Program-made: the position numbers and the translations under genes | Notes under the pieces: model-generated | What the model was told of the DNA's origin: nothing | Databases searched by the model: none | Seen by the model: the letters and a program-made list of their open reading frames with translations, nothing else | In this document: in pieces, positions 7,937 through 16,600 of the stretch | Layout of the letters: each line of letters opens with the position of its first letter | Position numbering within the stretch: position 1 is the first letter of the stretch | Assembly: GCA_903951445.1 (NCBI GenBank) | Contig: CAJBBZ010000051.1 | Span: 1-34,338 of the forward strand | DNA from: an uncultured beta proteobacterium | GTDB taxonomy: Bacteria; Pseudomonadota; Gammaproteobacteria; Burkholderiales; Burkholderiaceae_C | DNA: 34,338 nt | Reading direction: 5' to 3'

Positions 7937-8854
7937 ATGCGTATTAGTTTTTGCGCGCAAACCGATCCCGCGCCCTGGATCGCGGCTTTAAACCAGCATT
8001 TGCCGCAGGCCCAGGTCGATGTGTGGCACAGCGGTGCTGCGCGCGCGGACTACGCCATTGTGTGGGCTGCGCCGCAGCAGTTTTTTGACGAACAAACCGC
8101 GCTGCAAGCCGTGTTCAATATGGGCGCAGGTGTCGATGCGCTACTGCAACGCCAGATGCGCGCCGACCTGCCCATCGTGCGCTTGAACGATGCCGGCATG
8201 GGCGTGCAAATGGCGGAATACGTGTGCCACGCGTTGATACGCCATACGCGCGACTTTGCGCTTTTTGAGGCGCAAGCGCAGCAAGGCCTGTGGCAGGAGC
8301 CGCCGGTGCTGGACCGCGCGGATTTTCCCGTTGGTATTTTGGGACTGGGCGTGTTGGGCGAACAGGTGGCCCGCGCGGTGCAGCACTTTGGTTTTCCGGT
8401 ACTCGGCTGGAGCCGCACTGCACGGCAATTGGACGGGGTACGCTGTTTCCATAGCCAGGCCCAGCTAGCAGCGTTTTTGGCAGGCACGCGGGTGCTGGTC
8501 AATTTGCTGCCCCTGACGCCGCAAACGGAAAACTTGTTGAATAAAACCACCTTGTCGCAATTACAGCGCGGCGCCTACCTGATCAATATCGCGCGCGGTC
8601 GGCACGTGGTGGACAAAGACCTGCTGGCCTTGCTCGACAGCGGACACCTGGCAGGTGCGGCGCTGGATGTATTTCGCACCGAGCCGCTGCCCGCAGAACA
8701 CCCGTATTGGCGCCATCCGCGCGTGACCGTTACGCCCCACATCGCTGGACGCACCGTGCTGCACGACACGGTGCAGCAAATTGTGGCGAAGATCCATGCG
8801 CTGCAAAAAGGCGAGCCGATTGAAGGCTTGGTGGACAGAGCACGGGGATATTGA
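7937..8854 (+). CDS. ghrA: glyoxylate/hydroxypyruvate reductase A-like 2-hydroxyacid dehydrogenase
   Basis: A 305-residue NAD(P)H-dependent D-2-hydroxyacid dehydrogenase of the GhrA type, expected to reduce glyoxylate and hydroxypyruvate in the cytoplasm. It has the Rossmann loop GILGLGVLGEQVAR (about residues 134-147), LVNLLPLTPQTENLLN, the catalytic Arg in NIARGRHVVD, Glu in FRTEPLP and His in TPHIAGRT. The longer frame opens at 7886, but the ATG at 7937 is preferred: it has an AAGGA ribosome site 8 bases upstream, and the protein then begins MRISFCAQTDP like the family. There is no obvious link to leucine degradation, although it lies between two genes of that route. Substrate preference is inferred from family resemblance only. 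Confidence 0.88.
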   Translation: MRISFCAQTDPAPWIAALNQHLPQAQVDVWHSGAARADYAIVWAAPQQFFDEQTALQAVFNMGAGVDALLQRQMRADLPIVRLNDAGMGVQMAEYVCHALIRHTRDFALFEAQAQQGLWQEPPVLDRADFPVGILGLGVLGEQVARAVQHFGFPVLGWSRTARQLDGVRCFHSQAQLAAFLAGTRVLVNLLPLTPQTENLLNKTTLSQLQRGAYLINIARGRHVVDKDLLALLDSGHLAGAALDVFRTEPLPAEHPYWRHPRVTVTPHIAGRTVLHDTVQQIVAKIHALQKGEPIEGLVDRARGY

Positions 8855-8864
8855 GGGTCTGGCA

Positions 8865-9018
8865 GCGGGTTTAGCCCGCACGCGGCACCTATGCGTTATC
8901 GGTACAGCATCTGCCCGCTTTCAGCGCGGCAATCTCGCGAAGATGGCTCGGCACAACTGCACTTGCACCCACACAAACGCCCGCTTGCCGTGACAGCCTG
9001 ATAGCGGCTAAGACCCGC
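8865..9018. repeat. short REP-like palindromes in the ghrA-hmgL spacer
   Basis: The 219-base spacer carries GCGGG-TTTAG-CCCGC at 8865-8879 and a related imperfect unit, GCGGCTAAGACCCGC, at 9004-9018. Both resemble the larger inverted repeat inside the giant uvrA gene (16836-16907), which shares the GGGC-TAAGCCCG core. They are probably degenerate members of one lineage-specific repeat family. No promoter was recognised with confidence. Confidence 0.4.
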
Positions 9019-9073
9019 CGGTCCACGTTACTTCTGCGCCGCGCAGGATAATCGGACTTAACTTACCCGACTT

Positions 9074-9988
9074 ATGCATCTCCCCACTCAAGTTCAACTC
9101 ATCGACGTCGGCCCGCGCGACGGACTGCAAAACGAAAAGCAGCCAGTCCCCGCCGCCGTCAAGATCGAGCTGGTGCATCGCTTGCAGGCGGCAGGTTTAC
9201 GCGGTATAGAGGTGACCAGTTTTGTCAGCCCCAAGTGGGTGCCGCAAATGGCGGACAACGCGCAGGTCATGGCCGGGCTAGAACGCCAAAGCGCGGTGTG
9301 CTACTCGGTGCTAACGCCCAATCTGCAAGGCTTTGAAGCCGCACTGGCCTCCAAGCCCGATGAAATAGTGGTGTTTGCCGCTGCCAGCGAAACCTTCAGC
9401 CGCAAAAACATCAATTGCTCTATCGCCGAAAGCATAGACCGCTTTGCCCCGGTAGTGCAGGCAGCGCTGGCGGCGGGCATACGGGTGCGCGGCGCCATGT
9501 CTTGCACGGTAGGCTGCCCTTACGAGGGGGAAATTGCACCCGAACGTGTGGGCTATTTGGCCAGCCTAATGCGCGGCATTGGTGTACAGCACATCGGTGT
9601 CGCCGACACCATCGGCGTGGGTACGCCGCGCAAAGTGCAGGCTGCGTTTGAAGCGACTTTGCAGCATTTTTCTTTGGCCGATGTGTCCGGCCATTTTCAC
9701 GACACCTATGGCCAGGCCCTGGCCAATACCCTGGCGGCGATGGAGCTGGGCGTGTACCAGTTTGACGCCTCGGTAGCCGGCTTGGGTGGCTGCCCGTTTG
9801 CCAAAGGCGCGACCGGCAATGTGGCCACCGAAGACGTGGTCTATATGTTGCACGGCATGGGCATAGACACCGGCATTGACCTGGATTTGCTGATCGATGC
9901 CGGTGTGTTTATCAGCGACTATTTGCAAAGACCTAGCGGCTCGCGCGCAGCGCGTGCCTTGCTGACAAGGCGCGGGGCAACAGCATGA
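9074..9988 (+). CDS. mvaB: hydroxymethylglutaryl-CoA lyase
   Basis: Cleaves 3-hydroxy-3-methylglutaryl-CoA to acetoacetate and acetyl-CoA, the last step of leucine catabolism; called liuE or hmgL in some species. 304 residues with the DRE-TIM (HMGL-like) barrel. Visible motifs are IDVGPRDGLQNE near the N-terminus (catalytic Arg and metal-binding Asp), EVTSFVSPKWVPQMAD, a metal-site HFHDTYGQALAN, and GLGGCPFAKGATGNVATED containing the catalytic Cys. No clear Shine-Dalgarno precedes the ATG, but the conserved start of the fold leaves little room for another start. The stop overlaps the next gene's ATG by 4 bases (ATGA). Together with mccA/mccB it defines a leucine/isovalerate degradation locus. 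Confidence 0.95.
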   Translation: MHLPTQVQLIDVGPRDGLQNEKQPVPAAVKIELVHRLQAAGLRGIEVTSFVSPKWVPQMADNAQVMAGLERQSAVCYSVLTPNLQGFEAALASKPDEIVVFAAASETFSRKNINCSIAESIDRFAPVVQAALAAGIRVRGAMSCTVGCPYEGEIAPERVGYLASLMRGIGVQHIGVADTIGVGTPRKVQAAFEATLQHFSLADVSGHFHDTYGQALANTLAAMELGVYQFDASVAGLGGCPFAKGATGNVATEDVVYMLHGMGIDTGIDLDLLIDAGVFISDYLQRPSGSRAARALLTRRGATA

Positions 9989-10269
9989 TGGAAGAAAACC
10001 GCCCCGCGCGGCCCGACCGGGCAGCACGCCGCCGCGATCCGGTGCGCATGTACAAAGAGTTGCTGGCCGCCCGCGTGCCCGAAGCATTGGCGTCCCGCTA
10101 CGCGCCGCCATCGCCTTGCATATCGGTGTGCAAGATCGCGCCAGACAGCGGCCTGTGCTACGGCTGTTTGCGTACCTTGGAAGAAATAGGTGCTTGGGCA
10201 AATAGCGATGATGAGGACAAACGCGCCGTCTGGGGCAAGATCGCAGAGCGCCTGGAGGCATCGCCATGA
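9985..10269 (+). CDS. DUF1289 family protein
   Basis: A 94-residue protein with the DUF1289 signature: SPCISVCKIAPDSGLCYGC followed by LRTLEEIGAW. The four cysteines (C-x3-C then C-x2-C) look like a metal- or Fe-S-binding site. About 50 polar residues precede the motif. The family's function is unknown. It overlaps the lyase upstream and the isomerase downstream by 4 bases each (ATGA), so the three are almost certainly one translationally coupled operon. An alternative start one codon later (ATG ATG) cannot be excluded. Confidence 0.88.
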   Translation: MMEENRPARPDRAARRRDPVRMYKELLAARVPEALASRYAPPSPCISVCKIAPDSGLCYGCLRTLEEIGAWANSDDEDKRAVWGKIAERLEASP

Positions 10270-10910
10270 AACACATCCGTTTTTATCTGGACTTTATTTC
10301 GCCGTATGCCTACCTGGCCTTTGTGGAGCTGCCGCGCGCCTTAGAAGGCTTGAGCTACGCAGTGCAATACCAGCCGGTGCTATTTGGCGGGCTGCTCAAA
10401 CACAATAACAACCTGGGCCCAGCCGAAGTGCCCATGAAGCGCGAATGGGTGTACCGCCAGTCCCAATGGCTGGCGCAGCGCCAGGGCACGGTGCTGGACT
10501 TACCAGCGGCGCATCCCTTTAACCCGCTGGGCCTGTTGCGACTGGCTGTGGCTACCGACGCCAATGGCTACCCCAACCGCTATGTGTGCGAAACCCTGTT
10601 CCGCCACGTCTGGGAAGGTGGTGCAGACGCGGCCGATGCGCAGCGCTTGGAGGCCCTCACGCAGCAATTGGCGCCCGCACGCGATCCACGTTCGGATGAA
10701 GTGAAGCAAACACTGAGCGCGCATACCGCGCACGCCTTGTCGCAAGGCGTGTTTGGCGTGCCTTCCTACCAAGTCGATGACAGGGTGTTTTGGGGCATGG
10801 ATGCCTTGCCGATGTTGCGCGCTTATCTCGAAGACCCCGCAAGCATTTCCGACTCCGCTTGGAATGCAGCAAAAGACCTGCCCTCAGGCATCACGCGCGC
10901 AAATCGCTAA
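10266..10910 (+). CDS. 2-hydroxychromene-2-carboxylate isomerase-like (DsbA/GST-kappa family)
   Basis: 214 residues with the thioredoxin-like fold of the HCCA isomerase/GST kappa family. The N-terminus IRFYLDFISPYAYLAF carries the SPY active-site serine in place of a disulfide CxxC. GVFGVPSYQVDDRVFWGMD near the C-terminus is the cis-Pro loop and the conserved end of the fold. Known members isomerise 2-hydroxychromene-2-carboxylate in naphthalene breakdown, or act as glutathione-dependent enzymes. There is no aromatic pathway gene here, and the gene is coupled to HMG-CoA lyase and a DUF1289 gene, so the true substrate is open. The start overlaps the upstream stop (ATGA). Confidence 0.88.
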   Translation: MKHIRFYLDFISPYAYLAFVELPRALEGLSYAVQYQPVLFGGLLKHNNNLGPAEVPMKREWVYRQSQWLAQRQGTVLDLPAAHPFNPLGLLRLAVATDANGYPNRYVCETLFRHVWEGGADAADAQRLEALTQQLAPARDPRSDEVKQTLSAHTAHALSQGVFGVPSYQVDDRVFWGMDALPMLRAYLEDPASISDSAWNAAKDLPSGITRANR

Positions 10911-10942
10911 ATTGCCGCATCGCGAAAGCGAACGCAAGGGTT

Positions 10943-10958
10943 TGACCTTAGTTGGTCA
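10943..10958. promoter_or_regulatory. small dyad upstream of the MFS gene
   Basis: TGACC-TTAGTT-GGTCA is a 5-6-5 inverted repeat, about 115 bases before the transporter start. A nearby TTGACC could serve as a -35 but no good -10 stands at the right distance. This is a possible operator; the evidence is symmetry and position only. Confidence 0.2.
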
Positions 10959-11037
10959 GTATGGGGTAAGTTTGACGCAAGCCCCTGTTATTTTCACGTA
11001 AGAGCAGGGTCAGTGCCTTCTCCAAGAATACAGACAG

Positions 11038-11056
11038 CTCCCGGCGCGGGAGTTTT
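11038..11056 (+). promoter_or_regulatory. leader hairpin just before the MFS ribosome site
   Basis: CTCCCG-GCG-CGGGAG (11038-11052) is a perfect 6-bp stem followed by TTTT. It ends only about 12 bases before the GGAGA ribosome site of the transporter. It could end transcription coming from the operon upstream, or act as a leader element of the transporter mRNA. Confidence 0.4.
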
Positions 11057-11074
11057 CAATGATTGGAGACACAC

Positions 11075-12835
11075 ATGGCTACAGCAGAAGCACGCCCGAT
11101 GTCCGCGGAAGAGAAGAAAGTTATCTTCGCTTCCTCACTGGGCACGGTTTTCGAGTGGTACGACTTTTACCTTTACGGCTCTTTAGCAGCCATTATTGCG
11201 AAGCAGTTTTTCAGCGGCTTGGATGAAGGCTCTGCCTTTATTTTTGCGCTATTGGCTTTCGCTGCCGGATTCATCGTGCGCCCCTTCGGTGCGATTTTCT
11301 TTGGCCGCCTGGGCGACATGATCGGCCGCAAGTACACCTTCTTGGTCACCATCCTGATCATGGGCTCTTCGACCTTTTTGGTCGGCATCCTGCCCAACTA
11401 TGCCGCCTGGGGCGCTGCCGCGCCCATCATCCTGATCGTCCTTCGCTTGCTGCAAGGCCTGGCACTCGGTGGTGAATACGGTGGTGCAGCCACCTATGTG
11501 GCCGAGCATGCACCGCATGGCAAACGGGGTGCTTACACCTCTTGGATTCAAACCACCGCGACTTTGGGCTTGTTCCTGAGCTTGATGGTGATTTTGGGAA
11601 CCCGGACCGCCATCGGCGAAGAGGCCTTTGCCGATTGGGGCTGGCGCGTCCCTTTCATCGTGTCCATTTTGTTGTTAGCCGTTTCGGTGTACATCCGTTT
11701 GAGCATGAATGAATCGCCCGCTTTCGCCAAGATGAAGGCCGAAGGCAAAACGTCCAAAGCGCCTTTGAGCGAATCTTTTGGCGAATGGAAAAACCTGAAG
11801 ATCGTTATCTTGGCTCTGATCGGTTTGACCGCAGGCCAGGCCGTGGTTTGGTATTCGGGCCAGTTCTATGCGCTGTTCTTCCTGACGCAGGCCCTGAAAG
11901 TGGACGGCCCCACCGCCAACATCATGGTGGCCATCTCCCTGATCATCGGTACACCGTTCTTCATCATCTTTGGCACACTCTCTGACAAGATCGGCCGTAA
12001 ACCCATCATCCTGGCAGGTTGCTTTTTGGCGGCTGTGACTTACTTCCCAGTGTTTACCGCGCTAACCAAAGCGGCCAATCCTGATCTGGCCGCCGCCCAA
12101 GCGGCTGCCAAAGTGACGGTGACCGCTGATCCGGCTGAGTGTTCCTTCCAGTTCAACCCGACCGGTACCAAAAAGTTCACTTCGTCTTGCGATATTGCCA
12201 AACAGAAACTGGCTAACGCATCAGTCAGCTATGACAACATAGTGGCTCCCGCAGGTCAGCCCGCAGTCATCAAAGTGGGCGAGACCGAAGTGACTACCGT
12301 GGTAACACCGGAAGACATCGCTGCGGCCAAAGCAGCGGCACAGGCCAAGCTGGAAGCGCTCAATGCCGCAGATCCTAAAGATCCCAAGGCCATTGCAGCT
12401 GCCACCGCGAGCGTGAAGGCTTTGAGCGGCGAGAAGACCGCCAAGGACGCCACTTTGTCCGGAAAGCTGTCTGCAGCCCTGAAAGGTGCCGGCTACCCGG
12501 CCAAAGCGGATATGGCCAAGTTTGACAAAGTCTCTGTGGTCATGATCCTGACCTATTTGGTGATTTTGGTGACCATGGTGTACGGCCCCATCGCAGCGAT
12601 GCTGGTGGAAATGTTCCCCACGCGTATCCGCTACACCTCGATGAGCTTGCCCTACCACATCGGCAACGGCTGGTTCGGCGGATTGCTGCCCACCACGGCC
12701 TTTGCCATCGTGGCGCAGACCGGCAATATGTACAACGGCCTGTGGTACCCGATCATCATCGCGGGCGCTACCGTGGTAATTGGTGGCTTGTTCATCAAAG
12801 AAACCAAAGACGTGGATATTTACGCCAACGACTAA
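11075..12835 (+). CDS. MHS-type MFS transporter with large periplasmic insertion
   Basis: 586 residues, a proton-coupled symporter of the metabolite:H+ symporter (ProP/KgtP/ShiA-like) branch of the major facilitator superfamily, in the inner membrane. Features: SLGTVFEWYDFYLYG in TM1, RPFGAIFFGRLGDMIGRK after TM2, LQGLALGGEYGGAATYVAEHAP in TM4, and SDKIGRKP in the second half. About 12 membrane spans are readable. Between spans 9 and 10 there is an insertion of about 150 residues (331-480), Ala/Lys-rich with two Cys, where ordinary family members have a short loop; by topology it would be periplasmic. The start at ATG 11075 is favoured over a TTG at 11063, since GGAGA sits 5 bases upstream. 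A strong terminator follows. The substrate is unknown; small organic acids or compatible solutes are typical. Confidence 0.88.
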   Translation: MATAEARPMSAEEKKVIFASSLGTVFEWYDFYLYGSLAAIIAKQFFSGLDEGSAFIFALLAFAAGFIVRPFGAIFFGRLGDMIGRKYTFLVTILIMGSSTFLVGILPNYAAWGAAAPIILIVLRLLQGLALGGEYGGAATYVAEHAPHGKRGAYTSWIQTTATLGLFLSLMVILGTRTAIGEEAFADWGWRVPFIVSILLLAVSVYIRLSMNESPAFAKMKAEGKTSKAPLSESFGEWKNLKIVILALIGLTAGQAVVWYSGQFYALFFLTQALKVDGPTANIMVAISLIIGTPFFIIFGTLSDKIGRKPIILAGCFLAAVTYFPVFTALTKAANPDLAAAQAAAKVTVTADPAECSFQFNPTGTKKFTSSCDIAKQKLANASVSYDNIVAPAGQPAVIKVGETEVTTVVTPEDIAAAKAAAQAKLEALNAADPKDPKAIAAATASVKALSGEKTAKDATLSGKLSAALKGAGYPAKADMAKFDKVSVVMILTYLVILVTMVYGPIAAMLVEMFPTRIRYTSMSLPYHIGNGWFGGLLPTTAFAIVAQTGNMYNGLWYPIIIAGATVVIGGLFIKETKDVDIYAND

Positions 12836-12850
12836 TCGCCTGGTGCTGAC

Positions 12851-12877
12851 GGTGTTCCGGCATGGTGCCGGAACACC
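12851..12877 (+). repeat. perfect 12-bp hairpin after the MFS gene
   Basis: GGTGTTCCGGCA, loop TGG, TGCCGGAACACC: a perfect 12-bp stem starting 16 bases after the transporter stop. It lies immediately before a second hairpin with a T run (12883-12909). It may strengthen termination or protect the mRNA 3' end. Confidence 0.7.
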
Positions 12878-12882
12878 CTACG

Positions 12883-12909
12883 GGCCCCCAGGCTGGGGGC
12901 CTATTTTTT
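12883..12909 (+). terminator. intrinsic terminator after the MFS gene
   Basis: GGCCCCCA (12883-12890), loop GGC, TGGGGGCC (12894-12901), then TATTTTTT: a GC-rich 8-bp stem followed by a T run, a classic Rho-independent terminator. The T run ends at the GGAG ribosome site of the next small gene, leaving no room for a separate promoter between them. Confidence 0.85.
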
Positions 12910-12920
12910 GGAGAAATAGG

Positions 12921-13076
12921 ATGTGGAAAATCGTAGTGGGCTTTGCCCTGTTTGCGGCCTTGGCTTTGTATATTTTGAGTAAGGGCGGCGATATTGATTT
13001 GAGCGGCGAAAAGCATGGCGAGACCGCCCCACCCGCGGCTGAGGCCCCGGCACCCCAGGCCAGCGCAGCTAAATAG
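12921..13076 (+). CDS. small single-span membrane protein
   Basis: A 51-residue protein: a short charged start (MWK), one hydrophobic span IVVGFALFAALALYIL (about residues 4-19), then a polar tail with SKGGDIDLSGEKHG and a Pro/Ala-rich end. A GGAG ribosome site lies 7 bases before the ATG. Similar tiny proteins are, to my recollection, common in Comamonadaceae genomes with no assigned role. The frame extends upstream in phase to 12780, but that part is the end of the transporter gene read in another frame. The gene abuts the terminator above, so its expression must come from read-through, a promoter inside the transporter gene, or processing. Confidence 0.75.
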   Translation: MWKIVVGFALFAALALYILSKGGDIDLSGEKHGETAPPAAEAPAPQASAAK

Positions 13077-13086
13077 AAATTATTTA

Positions 13087-13115
13087 TTGATTAAATATTT
13101 GATTATCAATACACT
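13087..13115 (+). promoter_or_regulatory. candidate promoter of the 13122 gene
   Basis: TTGATT (13087-13092), a 17-base spacer, and TACACT (13110-13115), in a very AT-rich stretch. The spacer contains a perfect 5-1-5 palindrome, TTGATTATCAA (13099-13109), and ATTGAT (13086-13091)/ATCAAT (13105-13110) also pair. A start about 6-7 bases after the -10 would fall on the ATG itself, suggesting a leaderless transcript. Each hexamer matches the consensus at 4 of 6 positions. Confidence 0.4.
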
Positions 13116-13121
13116 GGGGGC

Positions 13122-13601
13122 ATGCCCTTTACTAAAACCGAGCTTGGTATTACCGCATTTCAGGAACGTTCTCCCCTAATGAACGCGCGCCAACGTGCGG
13201 TTTTTGTTCTCATTAACGGTGTACGCGATACCAGCACCATCTTGCGCTTAACCAGTGGCTTAAGCGTAGGGGTGGAAGACCTGGCCCATTTGTACCACCA
13301 GGGTTTAATAGGACGCGCCACGGTGCCACCCAGTGGGGCAGCCGTCATGGATTCGCAATTCCAGTCGGCCTTTGCCCATGTCCCGCAGCCTACGCAAAAG
13401 CTGAGCGAAGCCGAGCGCTACCAACTTGCTAAGTCGCTGGCGACCCAAATCAGTGGGTCGCTGGGCTTACTTGGCCTGCCCCTGAACCTCGCCGTTGATT
13501 CCGCCCCGGACTGCGAAGGCCTGCGCGCCTTGCTGCCCCGGCTGCGCAAAGCCGCTGGCCCGGAGCGTTGCCAGGAATTGGAGCGCGTCCTCACGCCCTA
13601 G
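13122..13601 (+). CDS. hypothetical protein, winged-helix-like N-terminus
   Basis: 159 residues, not assigned to a named family. The first 65 residues follow the pattern of small winged-helix-like modules common in Burkholderiales: a Leu-rich helix with ARQRAVFVLINGVRD, then TSTILRLTSGL, then VEDLAHLYHQGLIGRA. The remainder is mostly helical with KLSEAERYQLAKSLATQISG and ends LERVLTP. There is no signal peptide, membrane span or metal motif. Only a G-run lies before the ATG; a second possible start is 19 codons further on (MNARQ). It lies 47 bases before the giant uvrA on the same strand and may be co-transcribed with it. A role in regulation is a guess from the winged-helix-like pattern. Confidence 0.7.
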   Translation: MPFTKTELGITAFQERSPLMNARQRAVFVLINGVRDTSTILRLTSGLSVGVEDLAHLYHQGLIGRATVPPSGAAVMDSQFQSAFAHVPQPTQKLSEAERYQLAKSLATQISGSLGLLGLPLNLAVDSAPDCEGLRALLPRLRKAAGPERCQELERVLTP

Positions 13602-13648
13602 GGCTGCCGTGCCTAGAATGCTGCTCCCCTACTTTGGAGCGCGTCACT

Positions 13649-16600
13649 ATGTCCGAGGGCACCATCCGCATTCGCGGAGCGCGGCAACACAATCTTAAAA
13701 ACCTGGACCTGGACATTCGCACCGGCGAATTGACGGTGGTCACAGGCCCCAGCGGCTCGGGCAAATCCAGTTTGGTCTTTGACACGCTGTACGCCGAAGG
13801 CCAGCGCCGCTATGTAGAGACTTTTTCCGCCTACGCGCGCCAGTTCCTGGACCGCATGGACAAACCGGCGGTGGACAAAGTGGAGGGCGTGCCCCCGGCC
13901 ATCGCCATCGACCAGACCAACCCGGTGCGCTCCAGCCGCTCCACCGTGGGCACCATGACGGAGCTCAACGACCATCTCAAACTGCTGTTTTCCCGAGCCG
14001 GTCAGTTGTTTGACCGGGTCAGCGCCCAAGCGGTGCAACATGACACGCCCGAATCCATTTACGCCGAGCTGATGCGCCGCGCCGCGCAAGCGGGCAATCC
14101 GCGCCTGGTAGTCACCTTCCCGGTCGAGCTTCCGCTCTCCACCAGTGCCGAAGAACTAAGCCAATGGCTCAGCGCCAGCGGCTTTACCCGCGTCCATGGC
14201 GAGCGCGTGTCCAGCGAGCGCCGGGTGCTAGACGTGGTGGCCGACCGCTTCCGCATCGAAACCGCAGAAAAAGTGCGTGTGCTCGAAGCCCTAGAACTTG
14301 CCATCAAACGCGGCAGTGGTCGCGTCCATGTGCACCCAACGCCCGACAGCGATACGCCAGATAAATTGGGGTCAGACCCCCATTTGGCATGGTCTTTTTC
14401 CACCGGGCTGCATTGCCCGCAAAGCGACATCCGCTACCAAGAGCCGATTGCCTCGATGTTCTCCTTCAACTCGGCGGTGGGCGCGTGCGAGACCTGCCGG
14501 GGCTTTGGGCGGGTGGTGGGTGTGGACTATGGCTTGGTGATCCCCAATGACAAATTGACGCTGCGGGCCGGCGCCATCAAGCCGATGCAAACCCCGGCCT
14601 GGCAGGAATGCCAGGACGACTTGATGCGCCATGCGGAAGCCGAAGGCATTCCGCGCGACACGCCCTGGTACAAGCTAAGCGCGGCGCAGCAGCAATGGGT
14701 GCTCAAGGGTTCGTCGAAGTGGAATGGCAAATGGAACCAGCATTGGTTTGGCGTGGACCGGTTTTTTGAATACCTGGAGAGCAAGGCCTACAAAATGCAC
14801 ATCCGGGTGCTGCTGTCCAAGTACCGCAGCTACACGCCCTGCGGTGTGTGCGGCGGCGCTCGGCTCAAAACCGAAAGCCTGTTGTGGCGCGTGGGCAGCC
14901 AAGCCGATGCCGGCGCGGTGTTGGCACCCGCCAAGCGCTTTATGCCCCAGGGCGTGCAATGGACTGGCGAGCAGTTGCAAGCCCTGCCCGGTTTGTGCCT
15001 GCACGACTTGATGCTGTTGCCGCTAGACCGGCTGCGCCTGTTTTTCGACCGCTTGCAAGTGGGTCTGGAAGCGCGCGGGCCGGGTATCCGAGGCGGTGCT
15101 GCCACTGATGCGCAAGGCGAAAAGTCATTGCTGGCTGCCGATGCTATGCACGCGCAAAGTGCGGATGCGTTAGCCAAGCCAATCATCCACTCCGAAGCAG
15201 ACAACAAAACCTTAAAACTGCTGCTAGATGAAATCCGCACCCGCCTGAAATACCTGTGCGATGTGGGCATCGGCTACCTGACGCTGGATCGACAAAGCCG
15301 CACTTTGAGCGGCGGCGAAGTGCAACGCATCAACCTGACCACGGCTTTGGGCACCTCGCTGGTCAACACCTTGTTTGTGCTTGATGAACCCAGCATCGGC
15401 CTGCATCCACGCGATATGCACCGCATCATCGTCGCCATGCAGCGCTTGCGCGATGCCGGTAACACCTTGGTGGTGGTGGAGCACGATCCGGCAGTGATGC
15501 TGGCCGCTGACCGCATGTTGGACATGGGCCCTGGCCCCGGCGAGAAAGGCGGCCAAATTGTGTTTGACGGCAGTACCGAAGACCTGAAAGCTGCGGACAC
15601 CCTGACCGGCGCCTACCTGGGTGGTCGTAAGCAAGTGGGTATGGGCTTTAAGCGCATGGTGGGCGACAACACGCCGCGCCTGGTGCTCGAAGGCGTGCGC
15701 GAACACAACCTGAAAAATGTGGACGTGGAAATCCCCTTGCAACGCCTGGTCTGCATCACGGGCGTGAGCGGCTCAGGCAAATCGACGCTGGTGCAGGACG
15801 TGCTGGCACCCGCGCTCTTACGCCACTTCGGCAAAGCCACAGATACGCCGGGCATTCACAGCCGCTTGCTGGGCGCGGACATGCTGAGCGAAGTGGTGTT
15901 TGTCGACCAGTCACCCATAGGCAAAACTGCGCGTTCCAACCCATCGAGCTATGTGGGCGCCTGGGATGCCATCCGCGAGATTTTTGCCACCGCGCCGCTG
16001 TCGCAAGAGCGCAGCTACACCGCGTCCAAATTCAGCTCCAACAGCGGCGACGGGCGCTGCCCAACCTGCGGCGGCTCGGGCTTTGAGCACATTGAAATGC
16101 AATTTTTGAGCGACGTGTATTTGCGTTGCCCCGATTGCAATGGCAAGCGCTACCGACCTGAAATTTTGGAAGTGACGATTGAACGGCGCAGCGGCCCGGA
16201 CGGCACACTGCGCGCATTGAACGTGGCCGATGTGCTGGACCTGACGGTGAGCGAAGCGGCATCCGTTTTTGCGCAAGACCGCGACGTGATCCGCGCGCTG
16301 CAACCGATTGTCGATGTAGGCCTGGAGTACGTGAAGCTAGGTCAACCGGTGCCCACGCTGTCCGGCGGTGAAGCGCAGCGCCTGAAGCTAGCTGGCTTTT
16401 TGGCCGAGGCCGCCAAAGCGGCCAGCAACAGCCGCCAACCTATGGCGCGCCGTGGCACTTTGTTCATGTTGGACGAACCCACTACCGGCCTGCATTTCGA
16501 CGACATCGCCAAGCTAATGCGCGCACTGCGCAAGCTGCTAGACGCGGGGCATTCGCTGCTGGTGATTGAACACAATCTGGATGTTATTCGCTCCAGCGAC

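Noticed and set aside
13578..13645. Direct repeat TTGGAGCGCGTC at 13578-13589 and 13634-13645
   Set aside because: One copy is the coding end of the unknown gene and the other contains the uvrA ribosome site. With only two copies of 12 bases, chance or a minor duplication is enough to explain it.
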